Assembly: GCA_035578155.1 (NCBI GenBank)
Contig: JAPWDM010000001.1
Location: forward strand, 16,842,725 to 16,906,724
Reading direction: 5' to 3'
Origin: Brachynemurus nebulosus
Lineage: Eukaryota; Arthropoda; Insecta; Neuroptera; Myrmeleontidae
Length of the DNA stretch: 64,000 nucleotides
Position 1 is the stretch's first letter, and each line of letters begins with the position of its first letter. Below are positions 1 to 14,196 of this stretch, in pieces. The translations under genes were made by a program, and so were the position numbers. The notes under the pieces are model-generated. The model was not told where the DNA came from, did not search any database, and was given only the letters and a program-made list of their open reading frames with translations.

Positions 1-65
1 AACTCATATAGAAAGTAAAAAGTTCAAATAATCATATTATTGACAAATTAAAGGCTACTTTTAAG

Positions 66-320
66 TCTTTAAATGATTAAGACGAGTTAACTGGTCATGC
101 AATATGGCGACTCAAAAGTGCTTTGATATTTATATGTTCACTGGCACAAGTGCCGCTATCTGTGTCAGATTTTTCGAAATACAGTATAATTGTAAATAAT
201 GTTCAATTTTACCAACATGGTTTAGTATAATTTCTATTTTGCAAATTCCTACGGTTGGAATTTTTTGATATTGGCATCTCTGATTTTCTTTCTTTTTTAT
301 AACCGCATCTATTATCTATG
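66..320 (+). repeat. Family A repeat, copy A1
   Basis: This stretch is similar along its length to 1197-1500 and to the reverse strand of 37228-38546. It opens with TCTTTAAATGATTAAGACGA, followed by a TTCACTGG..GCCGC/TATCTGTG block and a GTTCAATTTTA block. The 1-kb spacing and scattered substitutions suggest old interspersed copies, not a tandem array. I see no clear TIR or coding capacity and cannot assign a class. An ORF that overlaps on the reverse strand (209-403) is considered chance. Confidence 0.6.
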
Positions 321-1196
321 GTTAAAATAAAAGGGTAATATTTAATAAAACCAAAAAATATTTTATCCCGAGAATTGTGAAAAACTCTAGCTACTGAATT
401 CAATATCGCTCGATACTCGAATTTAATATCGCTGTTTTAGCTACTTTAGAAGGAACCTCATACTATTCTAATTTATATTCCACCGTTCTTAAATTTTATG
501 TTTATGATAAAATACGGACCCTATGAAAAATTTTTTCTATTTTCGAAATTAGGTTAAATTTTACTTCAATAATGATACCGTTGTTTTTTATTCTTTAGCG
601 CATTATAATTGTCGTAAAAAGAGAATTAGAATTATTAAATAAAATAAAATTAAGAACTTTGTACAGTATATTAAAAACAATACCTAACACAAATTTTTTT
701 ATAACAAAAGTTGATATTTTTATTAATGACAAACAAACGAAAAAAAAATGGGAAAGGAATTTAAGAGATTTGCATTTCTTTCGAGGTTACAATATGTGTG
801 AACGTATAAAAGAACGTAATATTTCATTTATAGATAAATAATACTATGATATTTTAATTGAATAATTTATTATAGGTATTAATTAATTTACTCTAAGCCC
901 TAAGGGTATACATATAAAAATTGAGTTCAGTTTAATAAAAAAATTGTTAGTGTAGGTGGTATTATTGTTACCGTAAAAGCATCCAACTATGATCCAAATT
1001 TTTTCACTTTTTTTTTTCTACTTGTGAAAAGAAGGTTTGTAAAATTATGTTTTAGGGTTTTTACACAATAAATGCCGTAAGACGTAAAGAGTGCTGCCAT
1101 CTAGTGACGTTGGATAAAACTTTGCGTAGTTTTCTTACGTTAATTCATCGAAATTACCTAAGGAGTTAAAACTATTGCGCAACTCTAATTATTTAA
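321..1196. other. A+T-rich spacer, no gene seen
   Basis: No recognisable gene. The only notable string is GCCATCTAGTGACGTTG near 1093, which recurs with small changes in the arms of the foldback at 26405-26653. The reading frame at 659-841 is lysine/asparagine-rich, resembles no family I know and lacks context. Confidence 0.5.
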
Positions 1197-1500
1197 TTCT
1201 TTAAATGATTAAGACGAGTTAACTCGTCCTGCAATATGGAAGTTCAAAATATTGTGTTATGTATATATTCACTGGTACAGATGCCGCCATCTGTGACAGA
1301 TTTTCCGAAATACGGTATAATTCTAAATAATGTTCAATTTTATCAACTTAGTTTAGTATAATTTATATTTTGTAAATTCCTAGGGTTCACTTTTTTGATG
1401 TTGGGATCTTTGATTGTTTTCTTTTTCTTTTTTTGTAACCTTATCTATTGTACGTATCACTGGCAGTAAAAGGTCCGGCATTTTGAGACAAAAAAATTTT
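1197..1500 (+). repeat. Family A repeat, copy A2
   Basis: Second direct copy of family A. It shares the TCTTTAAATGATTAAGACGA start and then GATGCCGCCATCTGTGACAG, CGAAATACGGTATAATTC and a pyrimidine-rich part. It runs further 3' than A1, through a CACTGGCAGTAAAAGGTCC block that is also present reversed at 37228-37290. This copy and A1 supply the uninterrupted site used to interpret the insertion at 37370-38436. Confidence 0.62.
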
Positions 1501-1769
1501 TTCATATGGTTTGTTTAAAGCGTTAACTTTACAGTGAACTAGTATTGGGAGCCGTAAAACCTGGATACGTTAACTAGTGGTCAAAAAAATAACTACTACC
1601 AGTTGTAGGCAAGGTTTGTTTATTAGATTTTGACAATAGGGTACTTGACTGAAGTTACAAAAATATTCTAAAAGCATTGTTTTTCCATATCAGTTAAGTA
1701 TTTTTTTTTTATTTTCGACAGATGATGTGAAAAATCATCAAAAAAAATAACCTTACAATTTTAAATGAA

Positions 1770-2113
1770 AAATACCCCTGTCGCAGCATCCTGCATAACA
1801 TAGCGAATTTCCGTTTATAAAAATTAGTTTTTCTCGGAAACTAGTTGACATAGAATAATAGTTTAAAGAGCTTTTTTATGTAACTTTTTCTCCTCTTTTA
1901 AATGGTGTAAAAAAATTTGGCAAAAATTTTTGAATAAGTGGAAATTTTGGCAAAAAACTAATTTTTTGCAAGAACAAAAACCATGTTCCTGGCATCCGAC
2001 GTGTCTGGCTGAAGAACTCATCCAAGATTTTTGGACTTCCAACGTTGTCACCAAATTTCGTAACCCTAGGACGTTTCGTTCGAGAGTTATCGTGCTGATA
2101 CATAAATACATAA

Positions 2114-2144
<31 letters not shown>

Positions 2145-2273
2145 TAAATTTTAGTGAATATTATTTTCGGTTTCTAGGGACCTCAAAACAAATTTCTGCC
2201 ATAGTCCCGGGCTCAAGTCCCGTCATGAGACCTACTGTAATAGCTGAATTTCCATTCTGGAAATTCGCTAAAA
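1770..2273 (+). mobile_element. Family B element, copy B1
   Basis: One end carries CCCCTGTCGCAGCATCCTGC, shared with the foldback at 8968-9493. The other end is a hairpin (GAATTTCC / GGAAATTC arms around a 5-base loop, about 2243-2270) followed by GCTAAAA. The middle holds GTTATCGTGC, a short (TA)n tract and CAAAACAAATTTCTGCCATAG, in the same order as in copies at 61978-62460 and 62843-63235. The hairpin followed by CTAA recalls Helitron 3' ends, but the TC start and insertion between A and T are not demonstrated, so class is open. ORFs here on both strands are shadows of the repeat. Confidence 0.6.
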
Positions 2274-3590
2274 TGATATCATTAGATAAACGCTTTCCCT
2301 CAGGTATCCCTATGGGAGGAACTTTTTTTTCGACTTTTTAATTTTTGGTGGCACTTAGAAGTGAAAATACCGATTTTTGTCTAAAAAATGGACCTATTTG
2401 TTATTGTAAAATCAATAATTATGAAAAATAAAAAAAGTTCCCAGGGATGCCTGGTCATTTATGTAAGGAAACTGTATATAAAATTGCAAAACAATCGGTC
2501 GAGTAGATTTTGATTTTCACAGGTTTCAAAAATAACAAGTGTCAGAAAATCGCTTTAAAGTATTTTATATCTGAAAATGCAATATTAAATATGAAAAACT
2601 TTTTCATACTTACGTCATTCGTTATAGTATATATATTAGTATACTTGCAAAGACCCATCGATGAACAAAATAATTTAGGGATTCCGAGAGCACAAAGCCA
2701 CGTAGGTACCTGCTAGGGATACAAAAACGTACCGGAGCAACAAACGTTCCAAGTTTTATACCTTAGTTTTACTCCGATTTGTTTTAAATTTTGATACAAC
2801 AATCTCAAGATGTTGAACAATCATATGAAACAATAAAAATTTTGTCGCAATATACATTACTTAAGATTTATGAAAAAACTTATATTTTTAAATTTAATTC
2901 TAGAGAATTCCTGTTGCAGAAGCGACGTTAAAAATGTTCATGCTATTTGGCGTGCATGATGGCTCATTACAGGGTCATCTAAAACAGAATTTTTTAAAAT
3001 ATACATCAATTCTGAAAGAATGACAGAGGGTTTTTCTCAAAAAATCAAATTACCAAAAATGGCGTCCTTTTTAAATTTTTGTTACGAAAACTACCCTTGT
3101 TTTAATAAAAGGAAACACGTACCGTGTAGAATGGACATGGATTAAAAAAATTTAAAAAAAATTTCGTCACCCCCCTCCCCTCAGAAATGAAAAGACGAAA
3201 ATAATGCGTCCTATGGTATGCAAAATGGATAAAAACTGATTGAGCTATGAATTATGATGCATGCCGATTTGATAATATGAGTTCTTAATAATAGTAATTA
3301 TTCAGCGATTTTATATGAAGAGTTAATTACTTTTATTCTGTGTAATTTTCTATTTGTATAGATAGTTGTACTTAAAAGATATGGTTCTCGGAGTCGCCAA
3401 TTTTACACTAATCTGATTTACAAAATCAAAACTGTATTTTGCACTTATCATTTGGATGTTTTCGATGGCACAAAGAAAATCATACGGAGATTGAAACTGT
3501 AGTGGAGGAAGCACAATGTCTACTGAGATATACTGGAATGATATCACTGAGACTGATACTATTGAAAGTTTATACTGTATTAAAAATGAA
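2274..3590. other. Non-coding, transposon-like debris without clear ends
   Basis: No gene recognised. Mixed A+T-rich sequence with a C-rich patch near 3170-3182 (CACCCCCCTCCCCTC). Short reading frames at 2510-2716 (forward) and 3350-3547 (reverse) match no family known to me and are not supported by repeats elsewhere in the window. Confidence 0.4.
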
Positions 3591-3912
3591 TGTGGAGTAA
3601 ATATTCAAAAAATGTTTTGTCACAAAAATTCAAAATTGAGTTAGGCACATTAAAATTAAAAAAGAAAATGATCAATTTATTAAAACCGCGCCTTTTTTAC
3701 CATCATAATTGATTGAAACAATTATTGTTCATCATACAAAGGCATTTTTCATCATAAAAGAAAACCATTTTAACGACAAATCAATTATAAGTGTACTATT
3801 ATTATGCAATTTGTAACAATGGAAACACTTAAATAATACATTGAATAGTTTCTGGTGATTTTCCAATATTTTAGTAATTGTGACAAAACACGTTTTGAGT
3901 ATTCACTCCACA
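3591..3912. mobile_element. 322-bp MITE with TGTGGAGT termini
   Basis: The left end TGTGGAGTAAATATTCAAAA and the right end, read in reverse complement, TGTGGAGTGAATACTCAAAA continue as near-matching TIRs for about 35 bases, through TGTTTTGTCACAA. No coding capacity. The target duplication is not clear. Length and long imperfect TIRs fit a non-autonomous DNA transposon of unknown superfamily. Confidence 0.7.
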
Positions 3913-4513
3913 AATATTCCGTATAGTATTTTTCATATGCAAAACTTGAAATCTTGTTTATTGTTATAAAGTTTTTACACTGTCTTATTCTTAAAAATAA
4001 AATTTACAACCAACTTACATATACTATGGCCAGACAGTATATTCATCTACCAGCAAATATACGTAATAGCAAATAAAAAATAATAATCCTACAATAATTC
4101 CGATGAAAATCCATCTCTGCATTAATATTTTATGAATAGCCAAGCAATATTATACAATGGTATACAAAAGAAATAATAAAAGCGAATCAAGAAATCGTGC
4201 TCGGCTGTAAGTACATTATTTATTTTAAAAGTCATTTTTCATATGGCCATTGGTTTCGGAGTTTTTGTTTCTTTTTATATTTGATTACAGTTTCTTCTAT
4301 ACTCTCTTCGTTGGCTAGTCTTGTTACAAAAATTATAAAGAAAGAAGGTATAAGATTACAAAATTCAAATAGTTTAAGACAGGGTTTGGAGAGAAATCAC
4401 CAAATTTTACTAATAAAAATGAATTATTTACTTTGCGACACGACGTTTCGAAACTTAAAGTTTCACATTCAGGTGTACTGTACACATATAAAGAATAAGA
4501 AAAATTATCGTTT
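3913..4513. other. Spacer, no feature seen
   Basis: A+T-rich DNA without recognisable gene, repeat or RNA. A forward reading frame at 4197-4517 is rich in F, I, L and N as expected from composition and ends at the TTAA-1 boundary; I regard it as chance. Confidence 0.45.
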
Positions 4514-5451
4514 TTAAGGGGGACCACTAGTGTGACATTTTGAAAAGATTCGAAAATTTTTGCATGTTTCGATAATCTATACCTTTAAAAATATTTTAAT
4601 CTATACCTTTAAAAATGTCTATACCTTTAAACATACTAAAATTTCAAGTGCGTATTTCAAATAGTTTTTGAGTTACAGCCATCTGAAGAGCAAATAATGA
4701 TTTTCATTGTTAATGCTGAGGTGTTGAGAAATGTATGAAGGTTAATAGTTCGGGCGTTTTTGGACGTGGTTGCCAGTCACATGTTGTAGAGCAGCTAGAC
4801 CCTGGCACATTTAAACGACTTATCTAGTTTTATTATGACCGTTATAGTGAGTACATAATAAATAATTTTAGTAAAAATTCTCAGTGACTAAAACTAAAAG
4901 GTAAGGTAAAGAAAAACTACATTTTTCAAATTTGCTGCAGTTATAACTCCAAGACAAATTATTCGATCGATTCGATTCTTATTGCACCTTATTTTATTAT
5001 ATATGTTTCTTCATGCCATGAACCTCCAGTTCTCTGATCGAATAAAAAATTTAATTTTTGCAGGCTAAAAATCATCAAATTTTCGTGCAAAATTTGAAAC
5101 ATTTTTTTAAAAACTCCGCCAATTTGTTAAATTTCAACTTCTTTTTTTTTGATTGAGGTTCACGGCACGGGCAATACCTTCTAGTTTAATAGGCTTTTTG
5201 GTTTTTTTGATTTCAGGCACTGTAAAGGTCGCTATCACTGCAGCAGTGGGGGAACTTTTTTTTGGAGTCTTGGGAGATCGCGAATAACTCACTGAATTTT
5301 CAATTTTTTTGTCCAAAAACTTTAACTTGAATTTATTATATATCAACGAATATACCTTTAAAATATTAAAACATTCCATACAGTAGTTTTCTTTAAAAAA
5401 TTCCCAAAAATCACCTTTTTTTCAGGCGGTCACACTAGTGGTCCCCCTTAA
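4514..5451 (-). mobile_element. TTAA-1 element, long copy
   Basis: TTAA at both edges (4514-4517 and 5448-5451) encloses a 930-bp element with TIRs GGGGGACCACTAGTGTGAC. A second copy, inverted, lies at 51605-52112 and also has TTAA on both sides, so TTAA duplication on insertion is likely, as in piggyBac-type transposition. This copy contains roughly 400 bp absent from the shorter one. Internal sequence shared by the copies includes a 30-plus codon stretch readable on the reverse strand here. No transposase domain is visible, so it is non-autonomous. Confidence 0.78.
5134..5379 (-). other. Reading frame inside TTAA-1, possibly a captured or relic segment
   Basis: The 81-codon frame encodes a basic peptide with the block EIKKTKKPIKLEGIAR followed by NLN. 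The same block is encoded by the other TTAA-1 copy on the forward strand at 51760-52005. Upstream the two copies also share SYSRSPK, but the other copy then has a stop and a one-base frame difference. I do not recognise a domain. Because both copies share DNA as well as peptide, conservation of the frame may only reflect common descent of the element. Confidence 0.2.
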
Positions 5452-5604
5452 TAAAAATGAAAAATTTAAAAATGCGAAAATGAACACTGTATATGCAAAG
5501 TTTAGTACTTACATGCATTGTCGTTGTCATTATTACACACAAAATTATTGTACAGAAATTAAAATTAATAAAAAATTAAAAATTAAAATTGTAATGTCAT
5601 GAGT

Positions 5605-6302
5605 TTAAGGTACCATCACAGTGTAAAATTTTGAAAAAATCAATTTTCTTTTTATCTAATCTTAAAGTACATACAGTTATACATGATAGCAGAAGGGATT
5701 TTATATGGACCCGGGATCGCCGATTGATGGTAAGTCGACAATTTATATAAAAAACCTCTCTTCCAAACTTTAAACGCGTTTATCTCGAAATGGCATTTTT
5801 AAAACGGCACCCACTCTCAGAGGGAAAGTTTCCAAGCTATAAGTTTGAAATTTTGACAGAATATTCTTTATGTACCTATGGAAGCTTTTGTTTTTAAATC
5901 TTCCTATTCTTTTACGCAGAAAATTGTTGAGAACAGGCCTAAATTTTGTGCTTTTTATTTAAACCGCCGCGCCGCCATCTTTTCAAATTTCCCAAAAAAA
6001 ACCTCCATAGGTACATAGCGGCTTACCTACAGATTAATAATCTATTTGATTTTTTTTTTCAAATGAAAACTGCGGCCACAATCGGGGGCACCAAAAGCCA
6101 CCCTTTTTTAAAGAAACTTTTTTCAAAAAATTATAATAATTACAAAAAGCAAATAAAGATGAATAAAAAAAATATTTTTGTATTGTTAAACAGTAGTATT
6201 AATCGTAAAAAAAATTCATTCCCATTCCCCTATCCTATCCACCTAAAAAAAATTGCGGAAGTTGACTATTTTTCGGCCGGTTACACTGTGATTGTACCTT
6301 AA
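5605..6302 (+). mobile_element. TTAA-2 element, copy 1
   Basis: TTAA at 5605-5608 and 6299-6302 flanks 690 bp whose ends are GGTACCATCACAGTGTAA on the left and, reversed, GGTACAATCACAGTGTAA on the right. A second copy sits at 52606-53255. The right half here (from about 5870) matches that copy; the left half is unrelated to it, so the copies differ by replacement or rearrangement of one arm. The 118-codon frame at 5946-6302 is low-complexity and runs into the TIR; I do not call it a gene. Confidence 0.76.
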
Positions 6303-6598
6303 AAACAATTAAAAGTTAGTTTCTTAAAAGTGAAATTTAAAGTTAGAAATTTTTTTTATTTGATAATGTAAAAACAAAAGGTTAGTAAGTGCGTTAATAA
6401 TTTGATAGACTAGAACAAAAAGAATCTAAATTTTTGTCGGTACGTGTGATTTATAGCTTATTGTAATAGTTTCCGTGCAGTACTACAGATGGATTCGTAG
6501 TTGGTGACGTATGAAATGTCATTCTGATTGTTTATATTATGACATTCAGTAGAGATCCACAAATTTTCGATGTTGCATCGCAATTTGTAATTTTCTTC

Positions 6599-6900
6599 TT
6601 TTAGCGAATTTTCAGAATGAAAATTCAGCTATTACAGCAGCTCTTATGGTAAGACCTAAGCCCGGGACTATGGCAGAAATTTGTTTTGGAGCCTCTAGAA
6701 CCCGAAAATCTACTTCACTAAAATTTATATATATATAGATATATATATATATATATGTATTTATGTGTGTACACGATAGCTCTCGAACAAAACGTTTAAT
6801 GCTTATGAAATTTGGTGTGTAGGTTTGAATTCAATTTCGCTCGCCTAAGTTCGTTAGCCAGACACATCCGATGCCACAGACCGGATATTTTGGGCTTTAA
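6599..6900 (-). mobile_element. Family B element, diverged copy B2
   Basis: It begins with the reversed hairpin end (TTTTAGCGAATTTTCAGAAT), then CCCGGGACTATGGCAGAAAT, CACTAAAATTTATATA, a (TA)n tract at 6728-6757, CACGATAGCTCTCGAACAAA and GCCAGACACATCCGATGCCA. The order equals B1 reversed. Similarity fades after about 6900, so the copy is truncated or heavily diverged at its far end. Confidence 0.6.
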
Positions 6901-8320
6901 AGTCTTTTTTTGTGTTTTTTGATCAGAATTTATAACTTTTTCAAAAATTTTGTTATACTATCAAAAAAATTGTAAGAAGTTATATTAGCGAGCTTTTTAA
7001 ACTTTTCCTCTGTATAAACTGGTTTTCAAGAAAAATCAAAAATAATTTTTATATAGAGTCTCTTTTTATCGTATTATCTCTTTCTGTTGTATTGGAAAAA
7101 TCCTATTTTTATTTATTTTGATTATACACGTATTTTAAGGGTATTACTACACTTAGTACTTCTACTACCTATCATATTTCAAATTTCTTTGGATAAATAT
7201 TCAGAATAATGCCTTAATAAATTTCTACGGTTATATAAATGTAATATTATTAAATTTAATTAATTAAACTATAATATTTCTTTGATTAAATAAAATTTTA
7301 AAATTATATTTTTGGTAGTGCACAAATAGCCTTATGCATTTGTAAACATAATATCTCTAGTATAAGTAGATTAAATCTGTTATTTTGTTTTCGAAAATTT
7401 ATTTTTGCTTTCAAATTCAAATTGTAGTAGAATTGATTTTTTTTTCCTAAATACTGCACATTATTTTAATCTCTTTATTTAACACATTACGTTAAAAAAT
7501 TATAATAATATTTTTAAAATTATTAATATTTTTAATAATTTAATTATTTAAACAAATTCTTTAAATATATTTAATAATTTTTTATTTTAAAAATTCTATT
7601 GTGTCAGCGTTTTTAACCAGATAGCACCACAGGTATGTACAATACTGCCAAATTAGCTTGAATTTAAACTAATATTTCAACAATCAGAATTTCAAATAAA
7701 CTCGTCTTTGTGTTGAAATGTTGACATATAGATTCGGTGCTGATATTTGACTGATATTTGAGAAAAATAGGTAATAATTCATGTTAATTTATATATTACA
7801 TTTTTAAAATCAAATAGTAATTAATATTTGTCCTATTATTTGTTTTTTGTTTTGTTTTATATAGGTAAAAAATTTAAAACCACATTAAAAATTACATGAA
7901 ACCGTGAAGCAAATGTTATTTATATACGAGAAGAATATAGCTAAAATAAAAAAGAAAATATAAATTCTAAACAGGCAATTATTAATAGAATTTGTCAACA
8001 TAATAAGGTAAATACATATCTATTAAAAACTGTGGATTTTGTGATTGAATTTTTTCTAATAATTTGAATGTACATGTTAAAAGATAATATCAACAGCAAT
8101 ACTTTTATGTATTATAAATTCCTATTTAAAACATGGATGGTGAATTTAAAGATATAATAAGAAGAAAAAGAGAACACACAGTAAACTAAAAACTTGGATT
8201 AAGAAGGAAAACATCAACTAAGTACATGCCGGATAAGCCCTTGAATAAAGGTCCAACTTTAGTTTTGTTTCCGTGTCGAATGGTTATTTTCTTCAGCAAG
8301 AGAATTTAAAAAGGTAAAAT
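6901..8320. other. Very A+T-rich spacer
   Basis: No gene or clear repeat found. From about 7190 to 7600 the sequence is almost only A and T, with many short A/T runs. No terminal repeats or transposase fragments recognised. Confidence 0.45.
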
Positions 8321-8716
8321 CGTCGGTACACAGAAAGAGTGACACAGTTCAAAAAAAAAAAACAGCTACTTCAATATCTCTATTCAAAAGTTTTATTATT
8401 TACTTCAAAAGTTATCATAGTTTCGGATTTCTAAAATTTTCAAAATTTTTTTGGAGATAACCCGTTGATACTCACCTTGTATTCGAACAATAAAAATAAC
8501 AAGTTAATTTTGATAACATTAAAGATTTTGATAAAAAAAATTCGCTACTTTGAAGTAAGGAAAAAACGACAAAACCGCCTTCTAGCGGTTAATTTTGGAA
8601 GTAGCAATATGTCGTTCTGGGACATAAAAATATGCAAATTTTGCTATACATTTACACAATAAACTCGAAAATGTAAATTTTTGAGTTGTGTCACTCTTTC
8701 GGTGTACCGTCGAAAT
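8317..8716. mobile_element. 392-bp MITE with CGGTACAC..AGAGTGACACA termini
   Basis: The left end (8321) reads CGTCGGTACACAGAAAGAGT and the right end, reversed, CGACGGTACACCGAAAGAGT; the match continues through GACACA and TCAAAAA, about 32 bases. AAAT lies directly outside both ends (8317-8320, 8713-8716) and is a candidate target duplication. The 65-codon frame inside (8465-8662) is not recognisable as transposase. Confidence 0.72.
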
Positions 8717-8967
8717 GTTTTGTTACGTTTGGAAAATAAATTCCGTTCTAAATTTTTTTTCGTAACCGTTAAAAAATTTAGCTCAAAATATTAAATTCAG
8801 TATTGGTAAGGCAAAGATTCTCAGTTGTGCCTCTGGTGGTAAAATTAGACCTAGTGTCAAGTAAAAATACGTATATGTTTAATTGGTGATAAAAATACAC
8901 ATAATTTGTATAATAGATATTTCACCGGTCATTTCTCTCACCGGCCCTGTACATAAACGCATCTGTT

Positions 8968-9188
8968 ATTAAAATACCCCTGTCGCAGCATCCTGCATAA
9001 CATAGCGAATTTCCATTTACAAAAGTACGTTTTTCTTGGAAACTAGTTGATATAGAGTAATTGTAAATAAAAAAAACTTTATGTGATTTTTCCGCCTCAT
9101 TCCGCCAAATTTTTTTCACGAAACGTTTTCACGATATTTTTTAAAAATAAGATGTTTCGTTTTTGAGTTATCGTGCGGACACACACAC

Positions 9189-9245
<57 letters not shown>

Positions 9246-9493
9246 TTTACTAAGTGTCCGCACGATAACTCAAGAACGAAACATCTTATTTTTAAGAAAT
9301 TTTGTGAAAACGTCTACGGTTTTTTGGGCATTTTTTTTGAAAAAATTTGGCGGAATGAGGCGGGAAAATCACATAAAGAAAGTTTTTTTTTATTTACAAT
9401 TACTCTATATCAACTAGTTTCCGAGAAAAACGTACTTTTGTAAATGAAAATTCGCTATGTTATGCAGGATGCTGCGACAGGGGTATTTGTAAT
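8968..9493. mobile_element. Family B foldback around (TA)n, copy B3
   Basis: Two inverted arms of about 220 bases run from CCCCTGTCGCAGCATCCTGC at both termini inward to GTGCGGACAC / GTGTCCGCAC, meeting at a (TA)n tract at 9190-9243. The arms differ by only scattered bases. Terminal sequence equals the start of B1. The element could fold into one long hairpin. Reading frames on both strands here (8922-9119 and 9163-9417) are shadows of the arms and the (TA)n. Confidence 0.8.
9190..9243. repeat. (TA)n tract, about 54 bp
   Basis: Uninterrupted TA dinucleotides at the symmetry centre of the B3 foldback. Confidence 0.95.
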
Positions 9494-9812
9494 ATGCTCG
9501 CATTGACAAAATCAAAACAATGGTCCATGGTGACGAAGTGTTGGGATAAACCAGTTTTTTCTTTCCCTGTTTTATGTCCTACTGGTGTTGCTTTAAACGA
9601 TTATCCAGTACTTGTGAAGTTTGGCCTACGTAAACATTGGGGCAGCTTTGGCAGCTTACTTAATAGATCACATTATTGCTTCCGAGGCTACTAAAGTAGC
9701 GGATGCATTGTGATCACTTTTGAAAATAAAAAATTTTTTCCCCCAAAAATAAAATTTTTTACGCACATTTTACGTTTTAGAGCTTCCTGAACAATTTTGG
9801 TTTGGTGTCAAT
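9494..9812. other. Spacer, no feature recognised
   Basis: Slightly less A+T-rich than its surroundings. A 66-codon forward frame at 9494-9694 includes KPVFSFPVLCPTGVALND and remains unrecognised; there is no splice or repeat evidence for it. Confidence 0.3.
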
Positions 9813-10145
9813 CTGTCCGTCCGTCGGTCTGTCCGTCTGTGTGTCGCCAGTTTGCACCAGATGGCATAACTTCTGAACTATTCGATTGTTTTTAGTGAAA
9901 TTTTCAGAAATTATGCAGTTCGGTTCCTAAATGGTTCCCTATGAATTTAATCAAAATCGGAGTAACGGTAACAATGCCGCTGCCACGTCATTCCAAAATT
10001 GCACCAAGTGGCATAACCTCTGAACTATTCAATTCGTTTTTATGAAATTTTCAGAAATTATGTAGTTTGGTTCCTAGATGGTCCCCTATGAATTTAATCG
10101 AAATCGGAGTAACAGTAGCTACGCCGCTACCATGAGATTCCATTA
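9813..10145 (+). repeat. 147-bp tandem duplication after a GTCTGTCC tract
   Basis: A GTCC/GTCTGTCCGTC simple tract (9813-9846) is followed by two imperfect direct units starting TTGCACCA at 9852 and 9999, each with GGCATAAC, TTCTGAACTATTC, AAATTTTCAGAAATTAT, CTATGAATTTAATC and ATCGGAGTAAC. Sequences of this kind, with a GTCTGTC tract and TGAACTATTC / AATCGGAGTAAC phrases, recall tails of arthropod non-LTR elements, but I cannot name the clade. Confidence 0.6.
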
Positions 10146-12910
<2,765 letters not shown>

Positions 12911-13436
12911 TGCACTTATCTATTTATGTTTAGTATCCCGCGCCTCCACCATCATCATATAAAAGTCAATTAAAATCAACCTAATATTTTTCGGCTGGTA
13001 TTTAGACTTCTCATGGGCAGTCTTTACAGCAATACTGACAGTATTATTGATCGTGTATTCACAACATTACAGTAACTATTTACAGAACTGATAAATAATG
13101 ATCTGGATGTTATTAGCAAACATTGAATTGGTCGTGTATAAACCGTTATACTATACCTAAGTTTTTAAAAATTATTAAGTATCATCAGTTGGGACGAATC
13201 TAGACAGTAGGGACGAATCTAGACAGTAGGGGCGAATCTAGACAGAACTGCCTCTCGATATTTCTTCGTCAGCGTTATGACCGTACAAGGTCATAGATCA
13301 ACTTAGACTATTGAATTTTGGCAGTTATGAGTTAGTCATCAAAGAAAAGCGCATTTTACAGGCGCATTGTTTATATTTTTTAAAAATAACGTGCGTTTTG
13401 AAATCTTGTAAAGAAACTGCTGCACAAAAAAAACAG

Positions 13437-13438
<2 letters not shown>

Positions 13439-13521
<83 letters not shown>
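13439..13521. repeat. (TA)n(GA)n compound microsatellite
   Basis: About 24 TA units pass directly into about 17 GA units. It lies inside the pogo-like relic and explains the IY/RE and SL-rich frames in this stretch. Confidence 0.95.
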
Positions 13522-13523
<2 letters not shown>

Positions 13524-14002
13524 AGCAACAAAATATTTGGTGTTTTTTTTTACAATTTATGTACCAGAAATGAAAGCTGTATTGTGCTTAATTTTTTTTT
13601 ATAAATTGATATGAATTTTTTATAAAAAATTGTCTATAGGTGAGACGAATTCATACACCATGGTGCGTCAATATAAAAAGAAAGTGGGTATAAACTGTAG
13701 TCTAAATAACATAAAATGGGCTCTTTTCGATAGAGGCGGAACAACCGGGGAGGTATAAGAGGTCCCGACCCCCTAAAATTACCTGGAAATTTTCCATCAA
13801 TTTATTTTATTTATATTAAAAAGTAAAATTTTTAGTGGTTTACCAATATTTTTTATTTCAAAATCAAATTTTCGGAGACGACATTTTATTACAACATTTT
13901 CCATTGTTATCGGAGAACTGCGTTATCAAAAAATTTGATAATTTGAATTTTTGTTGGACCCCCTGTAGATATGTAGTTGTTGCGCCCCTCCCTTCCGATA
14001 TC

Positions 14003-14095
14003 AAAAATAAAAGAAAATCGTTCAGACAAGCTGCTAAATATTTCCATGTTCCAAAATCGACCTTGCATGATAGATTTAAAGGCAAATCGAATTAA
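14003..14095 (+). pseudogene. Pogo-like transposase fragment, psq-type HTH
   Basis: The last 30 codons of a forward frame read KNKRKS then FRQAAKYFHVPKSTLHDR and FKGKSN before a stop. This is the DNA-binding helix-turn-helix of the CENP-B/psq family as found near the N-terminus of pogo/Tigger transposases, where an AA..F.VP.STLHDR core is characteristic. The preceding codons of the same frame are unrelated, and no second HTH or DDE catalytic core follows, so it is a broken relic. It would have bound element ends; the repeated GAATCTAGAC motifs around it are natural candidates. Confidence 0.72.
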
Positions 14096-14159
14096 AATTC
14101 ATTTAAATCCAAAATGTTTGATTCTACCCATTAAAAGTCATTCGCTGATGCAGTTATTT

Positions 14160-14196
14160 ATCTTAGCGAATTTCCAGATTGGAAATTCAGCAATTT
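14160..14196. repeat. Family B hairpin end, solo
   Basis: TTAGCGAATTTCCAGATTGG and the following AAATTCAGC form the perfect GAATTTCC / GGAAATTC hairpin seen at the end of B1, B2 and B4. The rest of the element is absent. Confidence 0.6.

Noticed and set aside
5946..6302. 118-codon frame, one of the longest in the window
   Set aside because: It lies inside TTAA-2, runs into the TIR, is low-complexity, and the other copy keeps only part of it on the opposite strand.
9494..9694. 66-codon frame as a gene fragment
   Set aside because: The composition is slightly gene-like, but I recognise no family and see no supporting signals.
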